Below, piece by piece: positions 54,726-62,402 of a stretch of DNA of 64,000 nt; within the stretch, counting starts at the first letter, position 1; each line of letters starts with the position of its first letter. Below the pieces are notes generated by a model. That model searched no databases. It saw only the letters and a list, made by a program, of their open reading frames with translations, and was not told the DNA's origin. The position numbers were made by a program, and so were the translations under genes. Location: assembly GCF_018131105.1 (NCBI RefSeq), contig NZ_JAFCJI010000001.1, positions 806,001 through 870,000 of the forward strand. The letters run 5' to 3'. Source of the DNA: Bradyrhizobium manausense. Its GTDB lineage: Bacteria > Pseudomonadota > Alphaproteobacteria > Rhizobiales > Xanthobacteraceae.

Positions 54726-54941
54726 ATGAAGCCGGCCATGCAAACTCAATCGGCTCTTACGTGTCCCGTCTGTCATCACGCCTCAATCGAGACGATGCCA
54801 ATTGATGCCTGCCAGTTCTTCTACGATTGCAAGGGTTGCGGCATCAGGCTCAAACCCAAGCCTGGCGATTGCTGCGTCTTCTGTTCGTATGGAACAGTGC
54901 CGTGCCCACCCATCCAGGCGCAGAAGCCGTGCTGCTCGTAG
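54726..54941 (+). CDS. GDCCVxC domain protein (cysteine form)
   Basis: A 71-residue protein with twelve cysteines, including CPVC near the N-terminus, CKGCG in the middle and the name-giving PGDCCVFCSYG. Some relatives carry selenocysteine in this motif; here all are ordinary cysteine codons. It may bind metal or act as a thiol carrier. ATG 54726 is the likely start, with ATG 54738 possible. It lies 184 bp after the cupredoxin gene on the same strand, so it plausibly belongs to the metal cluster. Confidence 0.8.
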   Translation: MKPAMQTQSALTCPVCHHASIETMPIDACQFFYDCKGCGIRLKPKPGDCCVFCSYGTVPCPPIQAQKPCCS

Positions 54942-54963
54942 GGCGCAGCCGCAAGCCGCCGTC

Positions 54964-55392
54964 CTACGCCATCGCTGCCACCATGGTCGTGACAATGAGG
55001 ACGACCGTCACGAACGCTCCTGCGACATAGAGGATCGTTCTGACGCTGCCACCTTTGGCAGCGTTGCCGCCACGCAAATAGATCGCAACGTGGATCAGGC
55101 GGATCGCGGTATAGACCCATACGAGCGTTGCGAGGACAGCAGGCCTTACGCCGACCATCATCGCCAGCACAGCGGGGATGACGAACGGCGTCAGTGCTTC
55201 CACCGCGTTCATGTGGGCGCGATCGATGCGGTAAAGCAAATTGTTGTCGTCGGCCGGCAGAACGGGTCCCGAGAGGGCTCCGGCCCGCCCTTTGGATGAT
55301 CCCGAATGCACCGCAAGCACGATGGACATGAGACAGAGGAGAAGCACGCCTCCAATGCTGAACGAGTAAGCAGCCATATGGACCTCCGCCAT
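54964..55392 (-). CDS. MAPEG family membrane protein
   Basis: A 142-residue, four-helix protein of the MAPEG family (membrane-associated proteins in eicosanoid and glutathione metabolism). The typical RIDRAHMNAVEALTPFVIPA stretch lies around residue 55, and ATLVWVYTAIRLIHVAIYLRG follows. Bacterial members may be glutathione transferases, but few are characterised. Downstream of the ArsR-SRPBCC pair on the same strand. Confidence 0.87.
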   Translation of the reverse strand: MAEVHMAAYSFSIGGVLLLCLMSIVLAVHSGSSKGRAGALSGPVLPADDNNLLYRIDRAHMNAVEALTPFVIPAVLAMMVGVRPAVLATLVWVYTAIRLIHVAIYLRGGNAAKGGSVRTILYVAGAFVTVVLIVTTMVAAMA

Positions 55393-55423
55393 TGATGATC
55401 ACGTCGTATGGGACAAGCGAGCG

Positions 55424-55909
55424 TCAGGCCTCCCGGGCCATTCGCTCGGCAAACCGCCGAAGGTAGAGCGGCCAGCCCTGATCGCTCTCGACGGCTGCGC
55501 GCTCACCCTCCCAGCCTTCGCCGTGCCGTTCGAGGTGGCGGTGTTCCAGCTCCAATCTGGTCCGGCTCGGCGTTTCGGCGATGAACCGCACCTCCCATTC
55601 GCTGGTCCTGTCGGGATCGGTCTCGATTTGCCAGCGCGGGCTGATGTCCCAGCTGAGCAGCACGCGGTGCGGCGGTTCGAAGGCCAGCACACGCGCCCAG
55701 CGGCACTCGCTGCCGTCGATACCCCGATCATAGACGTGTCCGCCCACCCGCGGCTCGAACACGGTCTCTGCGATGGGAACGGCGAGCAGATTGTGCTCGC
55801 GCGGCTTGAAGCTGCCGAAGTCTTCGGTGAAGACCTTGAACGCGCGCTCGATAGGGGCCTCGACCACAATGGACTGTTTGATCGGCGCAGCCGGTATCCG
55901 TGCGTTCAT
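55424..55909 (-). CDS. SRPBCC/AHSA1-like protein
   Basis: A 161-residue START-like (Bet v 1 fold) protein of the AHSA1 type: IVVEAPIERAFKVFTEDFGS at the N-terminus, GGHVYDRGIDGSECRWARV in the middle, and the long C-terminal helix WPLYLRRFAERMA. ATG 55909 comes 2 bp after the ArsR gene stop. ArsR-SRPBCC pairs are common in bacteria; the ligand is unknown. Confidence 0.87.
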   Translation of the reverse strand: MNARIPAAPIKQSIVVEAPIERAFKVFTEDFGSFKPREHNLLAVPIAETVFEPRVGGHVYDRGIDGSECRWARVLAFEPPHRVLLSWDISPRWQIETDPDRTSEWEVRFIAETPSRTRLELEHRHLERHGEGWEGERAAVESDQGWPLYLRRFAERMAREA

Positions 55910-55911
55910 TG

Positions 55912-56223
55912 CTAGTCCTCCCGTGGTTTTTCGACGGCTTCTTTGTATGCTGCCAGCGTGCGGCCCCAGAACCGGTCGAGCCACGCGCGCATCTGGCCGA
56001 GCCCTGCCGGATCGATGTGATAAACGTTGCTGGCCCCTTTCGGCTCGGCGCGAACCAGGCGAGATTCGCGCAGCACCCTGAGATGCTGCGATACGGCCGA
56101 CTGTGAGACGGTCAGTTCTCGCGTGATCTCGACGACCGTGCGAGGCCGTGCGCCCACCAGTTCGAAGATCTGCCTGCGGGTCGCATCGCCCAGGGCGGCG
56201 AGTTGTGCGCTGTCTTTAGCCAT
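55912..56223 (-). CDS. ArsR-type transcriptional regulator
   Basis: A 103-residue winged-helix repressor: LAALGDATRRQIFELV, then the recognition region VSQSAVSQHLRVLRESRLV at residues about 38-58. It has none of the cysteine metal sites of metal-sensing ArsR proteins, so it probably belongs to the branch paired with AHSA1-type proteins. Coupled to the SRPBCC gene by a 2-bp gap. Repeated ATTAG half-sites just upstream are its likely operator. Confidence 0.9.
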   Translation of the reverse strand: MAKDSAQLAALGDATRRQIFELVGARPRTVVEITRELTVSQSAVSQHLRVLRESRLVRAEPKGASNVYHIDPAGLGQMRAWLDRFWGRTLAAYKEAVEKPRED

Positions 56224-56248
56224 CGCCTCGTTGGCCGCCGAGCTGAAC

Positions 56249-56289
56249 GATAATTAGCAGTGTCTAATGATTAGTATAAACTAATTATC
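56249..56289. promoter_or_regulatory. Inverted repeats upstream of arsR-like gene
   Basis: Exact 9-bp arms GATAATTAG (56249-56257) and CTAATTATC (56281-56289) enclose an 11-bp palindrome CTAAT-G-ATTAG (56264-56274). The region is very AT-rich in a GC-rich genome and begins 26 bp upstream of the arsR-like start. It is a likely autorepression site. Confidence 0.6.
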
Positions 56290-56379
56290 ATGTCAATCAT
56301 CTCACGATTTCAATGCCCCGCTACTGTGCATGGGGTTGTTTTCAGCTTTTGGCTTTGAGGGCGTTTCGACGCCCGTGCG

Positions 56380-56964
56380 TCAGCGCCGGCCGCGCGGTGT
56401 CTCGGCCTTGGCGGGCGCCTCGGTCTGCGGCGCGCAGGTCGCAGCCTGAAGCGTGGCCTGCGCCTGCGGCATCAGGCCTGGCTCGGCGGCGAGCGCCTTC
56501 ATCACGATCAGGCCCGTCGTGCTGGGGGAATCGATGATCAGGCGGTCGGCCGCGGTGACCTCTTCGTCCTCGGGCAGGGCGCCGTGCTGGGCTTCCGTCA
56601 TCAGGTCGAGCTCGATCACCTTCTTGCCGGCCGAGCGGTCGTTGATGGCGTAATAGGCGAGCTCGTTGCGGGTGTAGAACGACACCGACGTATAGGCCTG
56701 GCTCACCGGCACGGTGAGCTTGATCGGTCCGCCCGACAGGTCATAGCGGCAGATCGCAAGCGCGAAGGCCGGGTCCATGAACGGCATCGGCGAGGTCTGC
56801 GGGTCGGCGAGCGGCAGCTGCGTCACGCCGTTGAGCTTGGTCATCGGCGTCAGCCGCGAATAGGCGTCCTGCGTTGCGATCCGCGGCAGCGCCAGCACGC
56901 TGACGAGATGGACCACGAGGCCCAGCACCACACCGGCCACGATGGTGAACGCGAGGCGGATCAT
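56380..56964 (-). CDS. DUF1254-type membrane-anchored protein
   Basis: A 194-residue protein with an N-terminal membrane anchor (residues 4-26) and one domain of the DUF1254 type (QDAYSRLTPMTKLNGVTQLP, AYTSVSFYTRNELAYYAIND). It ends in a proline/alanine-rich tail. In many bacteria DUF1254 and DUF1214 form one longer protein; here they are separate genes overlapping by 4 bp. Function unknown. Confidence 0.78.
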   Translation of the reverse strand: MIRLAFTIVAGVVLGLVVHLVSVLALPRIATQDAYSRLTPMTKLNGVTQLPLADPQTSPMPFMDPAFALAICRYDLSGGPIKLTVPVSQAYTSVSFYTRNELAYYAINDRSAGKKVIELDLMTEAQHGALPEDEEVTAADRLIIDSPSTTGLIVMKALAAEPGLMPQAQATLQAATCAPQTEAPAKAETPRGRR

Positions 56965-57539
56965 GAGCAGCCCGCCGTCGCGATGGTGGGCATCGGCGCG
57001 TCGCGCTTGGTGCGTGTCGCGACGCCGACCGGCGTGTCGTAGAGGCGGAACATCAGCGCATAGCGCTCGATGCCGCCGGTGGGCAGCCAGTTGCCGGCGC
57101 GCGAGCGCGCGGCGATGTGGATCTCGAACGAGCCGTCGGACTGGCGCACGATCTCCTGGCTGGTGAAGCCGTAGCGCTGCAGCGAGTTGGCGACGAGATG
57201 GCCCTTGCGGTCATACAGTGTCAGCGTCCAGAACCGCGCCGGCGGCGTCACACCGGAGACGACCACATCGCAGCGGCCGTCGAGCGCCTTCTTCTTGTCG
57301 TCGGCCGTTGCGGTGAAGGCGACGCCGTCGCCGGTGCCGATCGGCAGCTCGCCGTTGCGCACGATGGTGGCGCGCGAATAGGGATCGACGTCGGCGGTGC
57401 CGGTGCGCGGACGCGCGGTCCAGGCGCCGATGGTCAGCGCGCCGATCTCGGTGCCGCGCGTCGTCGTCATCCAGGTCGCGCCCACGCCGACCACGGTCGC
57501 GAGCAGGAGGGCCGTCAATGTGATCAGGATCAGCCGCAC
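56961..57539 (-). CDS. DUF1214-type membrane-anchored protein
   Basis: A 192-residue protein with an N-terminal anchor or signal (residues 1-23) and a DUF1214-type domain: RFWTLTLYDRKGHLVAN, SLQRYGFTSQEI, and SRAGNWLPTGGIERYALMFR near the C-terminus. It overlaps the DUF1254-type gene by 4 bp and lies 8 bp after the penicillin-binding protein gene, so all three are probably in one transcript. Function unknown; both products face the periplasm. Confidence 0.82.
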   Translation of the reverse strand: MRLILITLTALLLATVVGVGATWMTTTRGTEIGALTIGAWTARPRTGTADVDPYSRATIVRNGELPIGTGDGVAFTATADDKKKALDGRCDVVVSGVTPPARFWTLTLYDRKGHLVANSLQRYGFTSQEIVRQSDGSFEIHIAARSRAGNWLPTGGIERYALMFRLYDTPVGVATRTKRDAPMPTIATAGCS

Positions 57540-57547
57540 GGATCAGA

Positions 57548-59839
57548 TCAATTCTTGCGCGGGGTGGATGCGTTCGCGTTCTCCTCCGCCGCATAGTTCT
57601 GCGGGAAGGCGAGCGCGCTCGTCGACGATGCCGGCTTGGCCGGCTGGCTGTTGTTCTCGGTCGATTTGGTCGCGGTCTTGGCGGCGTCGTCGAGCAGCTT
57701 CTCGACGCGCACCAGGATGTCGGCGCCGCGCTTGGTCAGCACCGGCGGCGGACCGGGCTTGGTCTCGAGCACCTTCGGCGCCGCATTGGCCTGCGCGTTG
57801 GCGACCTGCTCGTGCGGCAACTTCTGACCCATGCCGACGCCGGGAAGCTCGCGGATCTCGACGCCCCGATGCGCGGCGACCATGATGTCGTGCCAGGTCT
57901 GTGCCGGCAGCGAGCCGCCGGTCATGCGGTTGGTCGGCGAGTAGTCGTCGTTGCCGTACCAGACCGCACAGGTGAAATTGCCGGTGTAGCCGACGAACCA
58001 GGCGTCGCGATACGCGTTCGTCGTGCCGGTTTTGCCGGCGGTCGGAATGCCGTCGAGCGCCGCGCGGCGCGCGGTGCCTTCGCTGACCACGTGGCTCATC
58101 ATGCCGGCGACGTCGGCGGCGATGTTCGGCGGAATGGCCTGCTTCGGCTTCGGACCGTCGCGGTCCCAGCGCCAGACCAGATCGCCCGCGCCGGTGCGCA
58201 CTTCGAGCACCGCATGCGGCGTCACGGCCTTGCCGCGGTTCGGGAAGGTCGCGTAGGCGACGGCGTGCTCGAGAACGGTGACTTCGTCCGAGCCGATCGG
58301 CAGCGACGGCGTGTCAGGCAGTGGCGCCTTGAGGCCGAAGCGGCGCGCGACCTCGACGATCTTGGCGCGGCCGATCTTGGCCGGGTTCGGCGCCTTCGGC
58401 TGTTCCTTCTGGCCGATCATGATCGAGAGCTTCACGGGCACGACGTTGATCGAGCGCGTGATCGCCTGCGTCAGCGTCACCGGGCCGGAATAGGAATGGC
58501 CATAGTTCTGCGGGCACCAATTGCCGATGCAGACCGGGCCGTCGACCACGATCGAATTCGGCGTGAAGCCGTTGAGGAGCGCGGTGGTGTAGACGTAAGG
58601 CTTGAACGACGAGCCGGGCTGGCGATAGGCATCGACCGCGCGGTTGAACTGGCTGGCACCGTAGTCGCGGCCGCCGACCATGGCGCGGATGCCGCCGTCG
58701 AGATCGGAAACGACGGTTGCCGCCTGCGTCGCGTGATAGTCGCGGCCGAACTGGCGCAACTGGTTTTCGATCGCGTCTTCGGCCGCCTTCTGCACGTTGG
58801 TGTCGATCGCGAGGCGAACGACGAAGACGCGCTCGGTGTAGGACTTCGGGAAGGTGTCGACCAGCTTGCGCATCTCGTCGAAGGCGTAGTCGAGATAATA
58901 GTTCGGCGACGCCTCGTCGCGGCGGTCGACCGCGAAGGCGGGATTGCGGCGGGCGCCGAACACCTGGCCCTCGGTCATGAAGCCGGCATCGACGAGGTTG
59001 TCGAGCACGACGTTGGCGCGGGCACGCGCAGCGGGCAGGTTGATGTGAGGCGCGTATTTCGTCGGCGCCTTGAACAGGCCGGCGAGCATCGCGGCCTCGG
59101 CAAGCGTCACGTCGCGCGCCGACTTGTTGAAGTAGAAATGCGCCGCGCCGTCGACACCGAAGGTACCGCCGCCCATATAGGCGCGATCCAGATAGAGCTT
59201 GAGAATCTCGTTCTTGGTCAGTCGCCATTCGAGCCAAACCGCGAGGAACGCTTCGTTGATCTTGCGCTCGATGGTGCGCTCGTTGCTCAGGAACAGATTC
59301 TTGGCGAGCTGCTGCGTGATCGAGGAGCCGCCCTGGCGGACGCCGCCGGCCTGGGCGTTGGTGACCAGCGCGCGCGCCGTGCCGGCGATGTCGATGCCGA
59401 AATGCTCGTAGAAGCGGCGGTCTTCGGTGGCGAGCGTCGCCTTGATCAGCACGTCAGGAAAATCTTCCAGCGGGATCGAGTCGTTATGCTTGATGCCGCG
59501 GCTGCCGATCGGGTTGCCGTAGCGATCAAGGAACGTCACCGCGAGATCGGACTTCTTCAGCCAGTCCTCGTCCGCCGTCTCGCGGAAGGCGGGGATGGCG
59601 AGGACCAGCATCAGCACCATGCCGCCGAGGCCGATCGTTGCGGCCTCCGACAGCGGCTCGATGAAGACCCAGCGCTTCCACCGCCCGACATAGAAGCGGT
59701 CCATGAAGGTCGAGTAGCGCTCGTAGAGCTCGCGGATGCCCTTGGCCGAAGAAAACAGAGAGGAGTCGATGCGCGCATCGAGATCCAGAAAGAAGTTCCG
59801 GACTCTGCTCTTCCAGTTGGATGGTGTGTTCTGGACCAC
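57548..59839 (-). CDS. mrcA: Penicillin-binding protein 1A (bifunctional)
   Basis: A 763-residue class A penicillin-binding protein that polymerises and cross-links peptidoglycan. A short cytoplasmic N-terminus and one membrane helix (about residues 62-85) are followed by the GT51 glycosyltransferase (EDRRFYEHFGID with the catalytic glutamate, QGGSSITQQLAKNL, KNEILKLYLDRAYMG) and the transpeptidase with SxxK (PGSSFKPY), SxN (SINVVP) and KTGTT motifs. Start GTG 59839. The final ~90 residues are low-complexity. First of three coupled genes. Confidence 0.93.
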   Translation of the reverse strand: MVQNTPSNWKSRVRNFFLDLDARIDSSLFSSAKGIRELYERYSTFMDRFYVGRWKRWVFIEPLSEAATIGLGGMVLMLVLAIPAFRETADEDWLKKSDLAVTFLDRYGNPIGSRGIKHNDSIPLEDFPDVLIKATLATEDRRFYEHFGIDIAGTARALVTNAQAGGVRQGGSSITQQLAKNLFLSNERTIERKINEAFLAVWLEWRLTKNEILKLYLDRAYMGGGTFGVDGAAHFYFNKSARDVTLAEAAMLAGLFKAPTKYAPHINLPAARARANVVLDNLVDAGFMTEGQVFGARRNPAFAVDRRDEASPNYYLDYAFDEMRKLVDTFPKSYTERVFVVRLAIDTNVQKAAEDAIENQLRQFGRDYHATQAATVVSDLDGGIRAMVGGRDYGASQFNRAVDAYRQPGSSFKPYVYTTALLNGFTPNSIVVDGPVCIGNWCPQNYGHSYSGPVTLTQAITRSINVVPVKLSIMIGQKEQPKAPNPAKIGRAKIVEVARRFGLKAPLPDTPSLPIGSDEVTVLEHAVAYATFPNRGKAVTPHAVLEVRTGAGDLVWRWDRDGPKPKQAIPPNIAADVAGMMSHVVSEGTARRAALDGIPTAGKTGTTNAYRDAWFVGYTGNFTCAVWYGNDDYSPTNRMTGGSLPAQTWHDIMVAAHRGVEIRELPGVGMGQKLPHEQVANAQANAAPKVLETKPGPPPVLTKRGADILVRVEKLLDDAAKTATKSTENNSQPAKPASSTSALAFPQNYAAEENANASTPRKN

Positions 59840-60131
59840 CTAGAACCCTTGAGGCTCGCTGCGAAAGCGTCCAAGCACCCGGCCGGGGCGGCATCGAGAC
59901 GTCTTGCGGGATTGTTGCGGCAAACCCAAGGCGCCCGTTTCGCATCCGAGGGGACTTGCTGTTCTTCTAGCCGAGCGGGGCCTATAAACCAATGGTCAGG
60001 CTCGCAATTTTGAACAACAGGCCTAATTGAACCCCGGTTCATTACGGGCCTTTTCGGGGCGTTCCTTGCAGCCTGACGGGCGCACGCCCTAGATGACGCT
60101 GGCCGTAGTTATTTCGAATCGTAATAGGCGC
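59840..60131. other. Divergent promoter region, no gene seen
   Basis: 292 bp between the divergent penicillin-binding protein and YcgN-like genes. The part nearest the former (59840-59960) has coding-like composition but no supported gene. The right half is AT-richer and probably carries both promoters. Confidence 0.45.
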
Positions 60132-60647
60132 ATGACCGCAGCTCCCAAACGACCTTCAGACCAAGATGGATTCTTCTGGAAAACCAAGAAGATGGAGGAG
60201 ATGTCGACGGCCGAATGGGAGAGCCTGTGCGACGGCTGCGGCCGCTGCTGCCTCAACAAGCTCGAAGACGAGGATACCGGCGAGATCTATTTTACCGATG
60301 TCAGCTGCAAGTTGCTCGATTCCTGCTCGGCCGGCTGCAAGAGCTACGCGAATCGCTTCGACTTCGTTCCGGACTGCGTTGTGATGACCCCCGAAAGCGT
60401 CCGGGGTCTGAAGTGGCTGCCGCCGAGCTGCGGCTACAAGCTGGTTGCCGAAGGGCGCGATCTCTATTGGTGGCATCCGCTGGTCTCCGGCGATCCCAAT
60501 ACGGTGCACGAGGCCGGCGTCTCCGTGCGCGGTCGGGTTGCGGGCACCGAGGTCGAGATTCCGGACGATCAGCTCGAGCACAATCTCGTGCAATGGCCCG
60601 GTCAGCTGCCGAAACAGGCACGCCTGAAGCGACGTCCCAAGGACTGA
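60132..60647 (+). CDS. YcgN-type cysteine cluster protein
   Basis: A 171-residue soluble protein of the YcgN/UPF0260 family, with a characteristic set of cysteines ([12 protein letters not shown] around residue 33, [26 protein letters not shown]) that could hold an iron-sulfur or zinc centre, and the block [19 protein letters not shown]. The role is unknown. ATG 60132 matches the family start. Divergent from the penicillin-binding protein gene. Confidence 0.9.
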   Translation: MTAAPKRPSDQDGFFWKTKKMEEMSTAEWESLCDGCGRCCLNKLEDEDTGEIYFTDVSCKLLDSCSAGCKSYANRFDFVPDCVVMTPESVRGLKWLPPSCGYKLVAEGRDLYWWHPLVSGDPNTVHEAGVSVRGRVAGTEVEIPDDQLEHNLVQWPGQLPKQARLKRRPKD

Positions 60648-60808
60648 TCCGTCCACTGCCGCAGATCACTTGTTCGGGATGACCGCGGTGCGGGATGCAC
60701 CCATGCGCCGCGGTGCCTGCCTGAGAAGAACTTTGCTGTCTAGATTGGCTTCATAGAACGAATCCTTCGCGGCATTGCCCCGCATCACGCTCGATCTGAC
60801 AGCCCGAG

Positions 60809-62398
60809 ATGAACCAGTTCACACGGCAGAGCAGCCAGTCTGCCGATATCCAGACATTGCCCGATGATATCGCCGAGGAACTGACCCGCCTTCCGGGCGA
60901 GGTCATCAGCATCAGCGACGCACCGCCAATCTCGCCGCCGGCAGCGCTGTCCCAGGACGAGGTCCGCACCATCGTCATCAGCCTGATGCTGACGATGTTC
61001 CTGGCCGCGCTCGACCAGACCATTGTCGCCACCGCGCTGCCGACCATCGGTCGTCAGTTCCAGGACGTCTCGAACCTGTCCTGGGTGATCACCGCCTATC
61101 TGCTCGCCTCGACCGCGGTTGCGCCGGTATTCGGGACGCTGAGCGACATCTACGGCCGCAAGGTCATGATCATCGTCTCGCTGAGCCTGTTCATCGCCGG
61201 CTCGATCCTGTGCGCGATCGCACCGAGCATGCCGATGCTGATCCTTGCACGCGGTCTCCAGGGACTCGGCGGCGGCGGCATCATGCCGGTCGTGCAGACC
61301 GTGATCTCAGATGTCGTCTCGCCGCGAGAGCGCGGGCAATATCAAGCCTATTTCTCCAGCGTCTGGATGGTCGGCGGCATCTTGGGCCCCGTCATCGGGG
61401 GCGTGTTCGCCGAGCATCTGCACTGGTCGATGATCTTCTGGATCAATCTGCCGCTCGCAGCCGCAGCTCTCGTGATGCTGTTGCCGAAGATGAAGAAGAT
61501 CCCGGTGTTCCACCGCAAGCGCAAGGTCGACTGGCTCGGCGGCGTGCTGCTGATGGCCTCCGCCGTCGTGTTCATGCTCGTGCTGACGTGGGGCGGGACG
61601 CGTTATCCCTGGCTTTCGCCGACCGTGCTGTCGATGGTGGGCGGCGCCGTCGCGCTCGCGATCACCTTCGTCTGGCACGCACGCCGATCGGACGAGCCGT
61701 TCCTGCCGCTCAAACTGCTGACGGGATCGGTCGCACCCTTCGCGTTGACCGCAGGCGGTTGCGGCCTCGGCGCCATCACCGGTCTCACCGTGCAGCTGCC
61801 GCTCTATTACGAGTCGGTCTATCACCTCAGCGCCAGCGAGGCTGGCCTAGCGCTGATCCCGCTCGCCGCGGTCTCGACCTGTGGTGCCGCGATCGCCGGC
61901 CGTACCATGGCGCGTGCCAAGCACTACAAGCGCGTCGCCATCATCGGCACTTCCTGGGCCGCGATCTGCGCCCTCGGCCTCACCGTCACCACGCTGCCAC
62001 TGTGGGGATTGCTGACGCTGATGGCCGCGTTCGCGCTCGGCCTCGGCACCACCTTCCCGGTCTGCGTGGTCTCGCTGCAGAATTCAGTGGACCGACCGCA
62101 GGTCGGCACCATAACCGGCGCGATGAACTTCTTTCGCTCGCTGATGTCCTCGTTCACGGTCGCCGCGTTCGCTGCCATCCTGCTGATTGCCCTCGGTGCC
62201 GACATTCCGCTGGCCGGCGAGCATCACGCCGCAGGTGGCATCCCGGCGATCCCGGCCGAGGATATGCGGCACGCCTTCCGCTACGTCTTTGCGGCTGCGA
62301 CCGCGCTGATGACCACCGCCGCGCTCTGCCTGATCATGATGGAGGAGCGGCCGCTCGCCGGTCCCACCACCACACAGGCCGTCGAGATGGCGGAGTAG
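60809..62398 (+). CDS. DHA2 family drug efflux MFS transporter
   Basis: A 529-residue, fourteen-helix proton antiporter of the DHA2/EmrB-QacA type. The first helix carries LTMFLAALDQTIVATALPTI (motif D1), GTLSDIYGRKVMI is motif A, and the antiporter motif C reads GGILGPVIGGVF. It has an unusual ~50-residue cytoplasmic tail before helix 1. It probably exports hydrophobic drugs or toxic metabolites. No local regulator or adaptor gene is next to it. Confidence 0.9.
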   Translation: MNQFTRQSSQSADIQTLPDDIAEELTRLPGEVISISDAPPISPPAALSQDEVRTIVISLMLTMFLAALDQTIVATALPTIGRQFQDVSNLSWVITAYLLASTAVAPVFGTLSDIYGRKVMIIVSLSLFIAGSILCAIAPSMPMLILARGLQGLGGGGIMPVVQTVISDVVSPRERGQYQAYFSSVWMVGGILGPVIGGVFAEHLHWSMIFWINLPLAAAALVMLLPKMKKIPVFHRKRKVDWLGGVLLMASAVVFMLVLTWGGTRYPWLSPTVLSMVGGAVALAITFVWHARRSDEPFLPLKLLTGSVAPFALTAGGCGLGAITGLTVQLPLYYESVYHLSASEAGLALIPLAAVSTCGAAIAGRTMARAKHYKRVAIIGTSWAAICALGLTVTTLPLWGLLTLMAAFALGLGTTFPVCVVSLQNSVDRPQVGTITGAMNFFRSLMSSFTVAAFAAILLIALGADIPLAGEHHAAGGIPAIPAEDMRHAFRYVFAAATALMTTAALCLIMMEERPLAGPTTTQAVEMAE

Positions 62399-62402
62399 GG
62401 CG

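Noticed and set aside
57812..60013. 733-residue plus-strand open frame opposite PBP1A
   Set aside because: All penicillin-binding motifs are on the minus strand; this frame is a codon-bias artefact.
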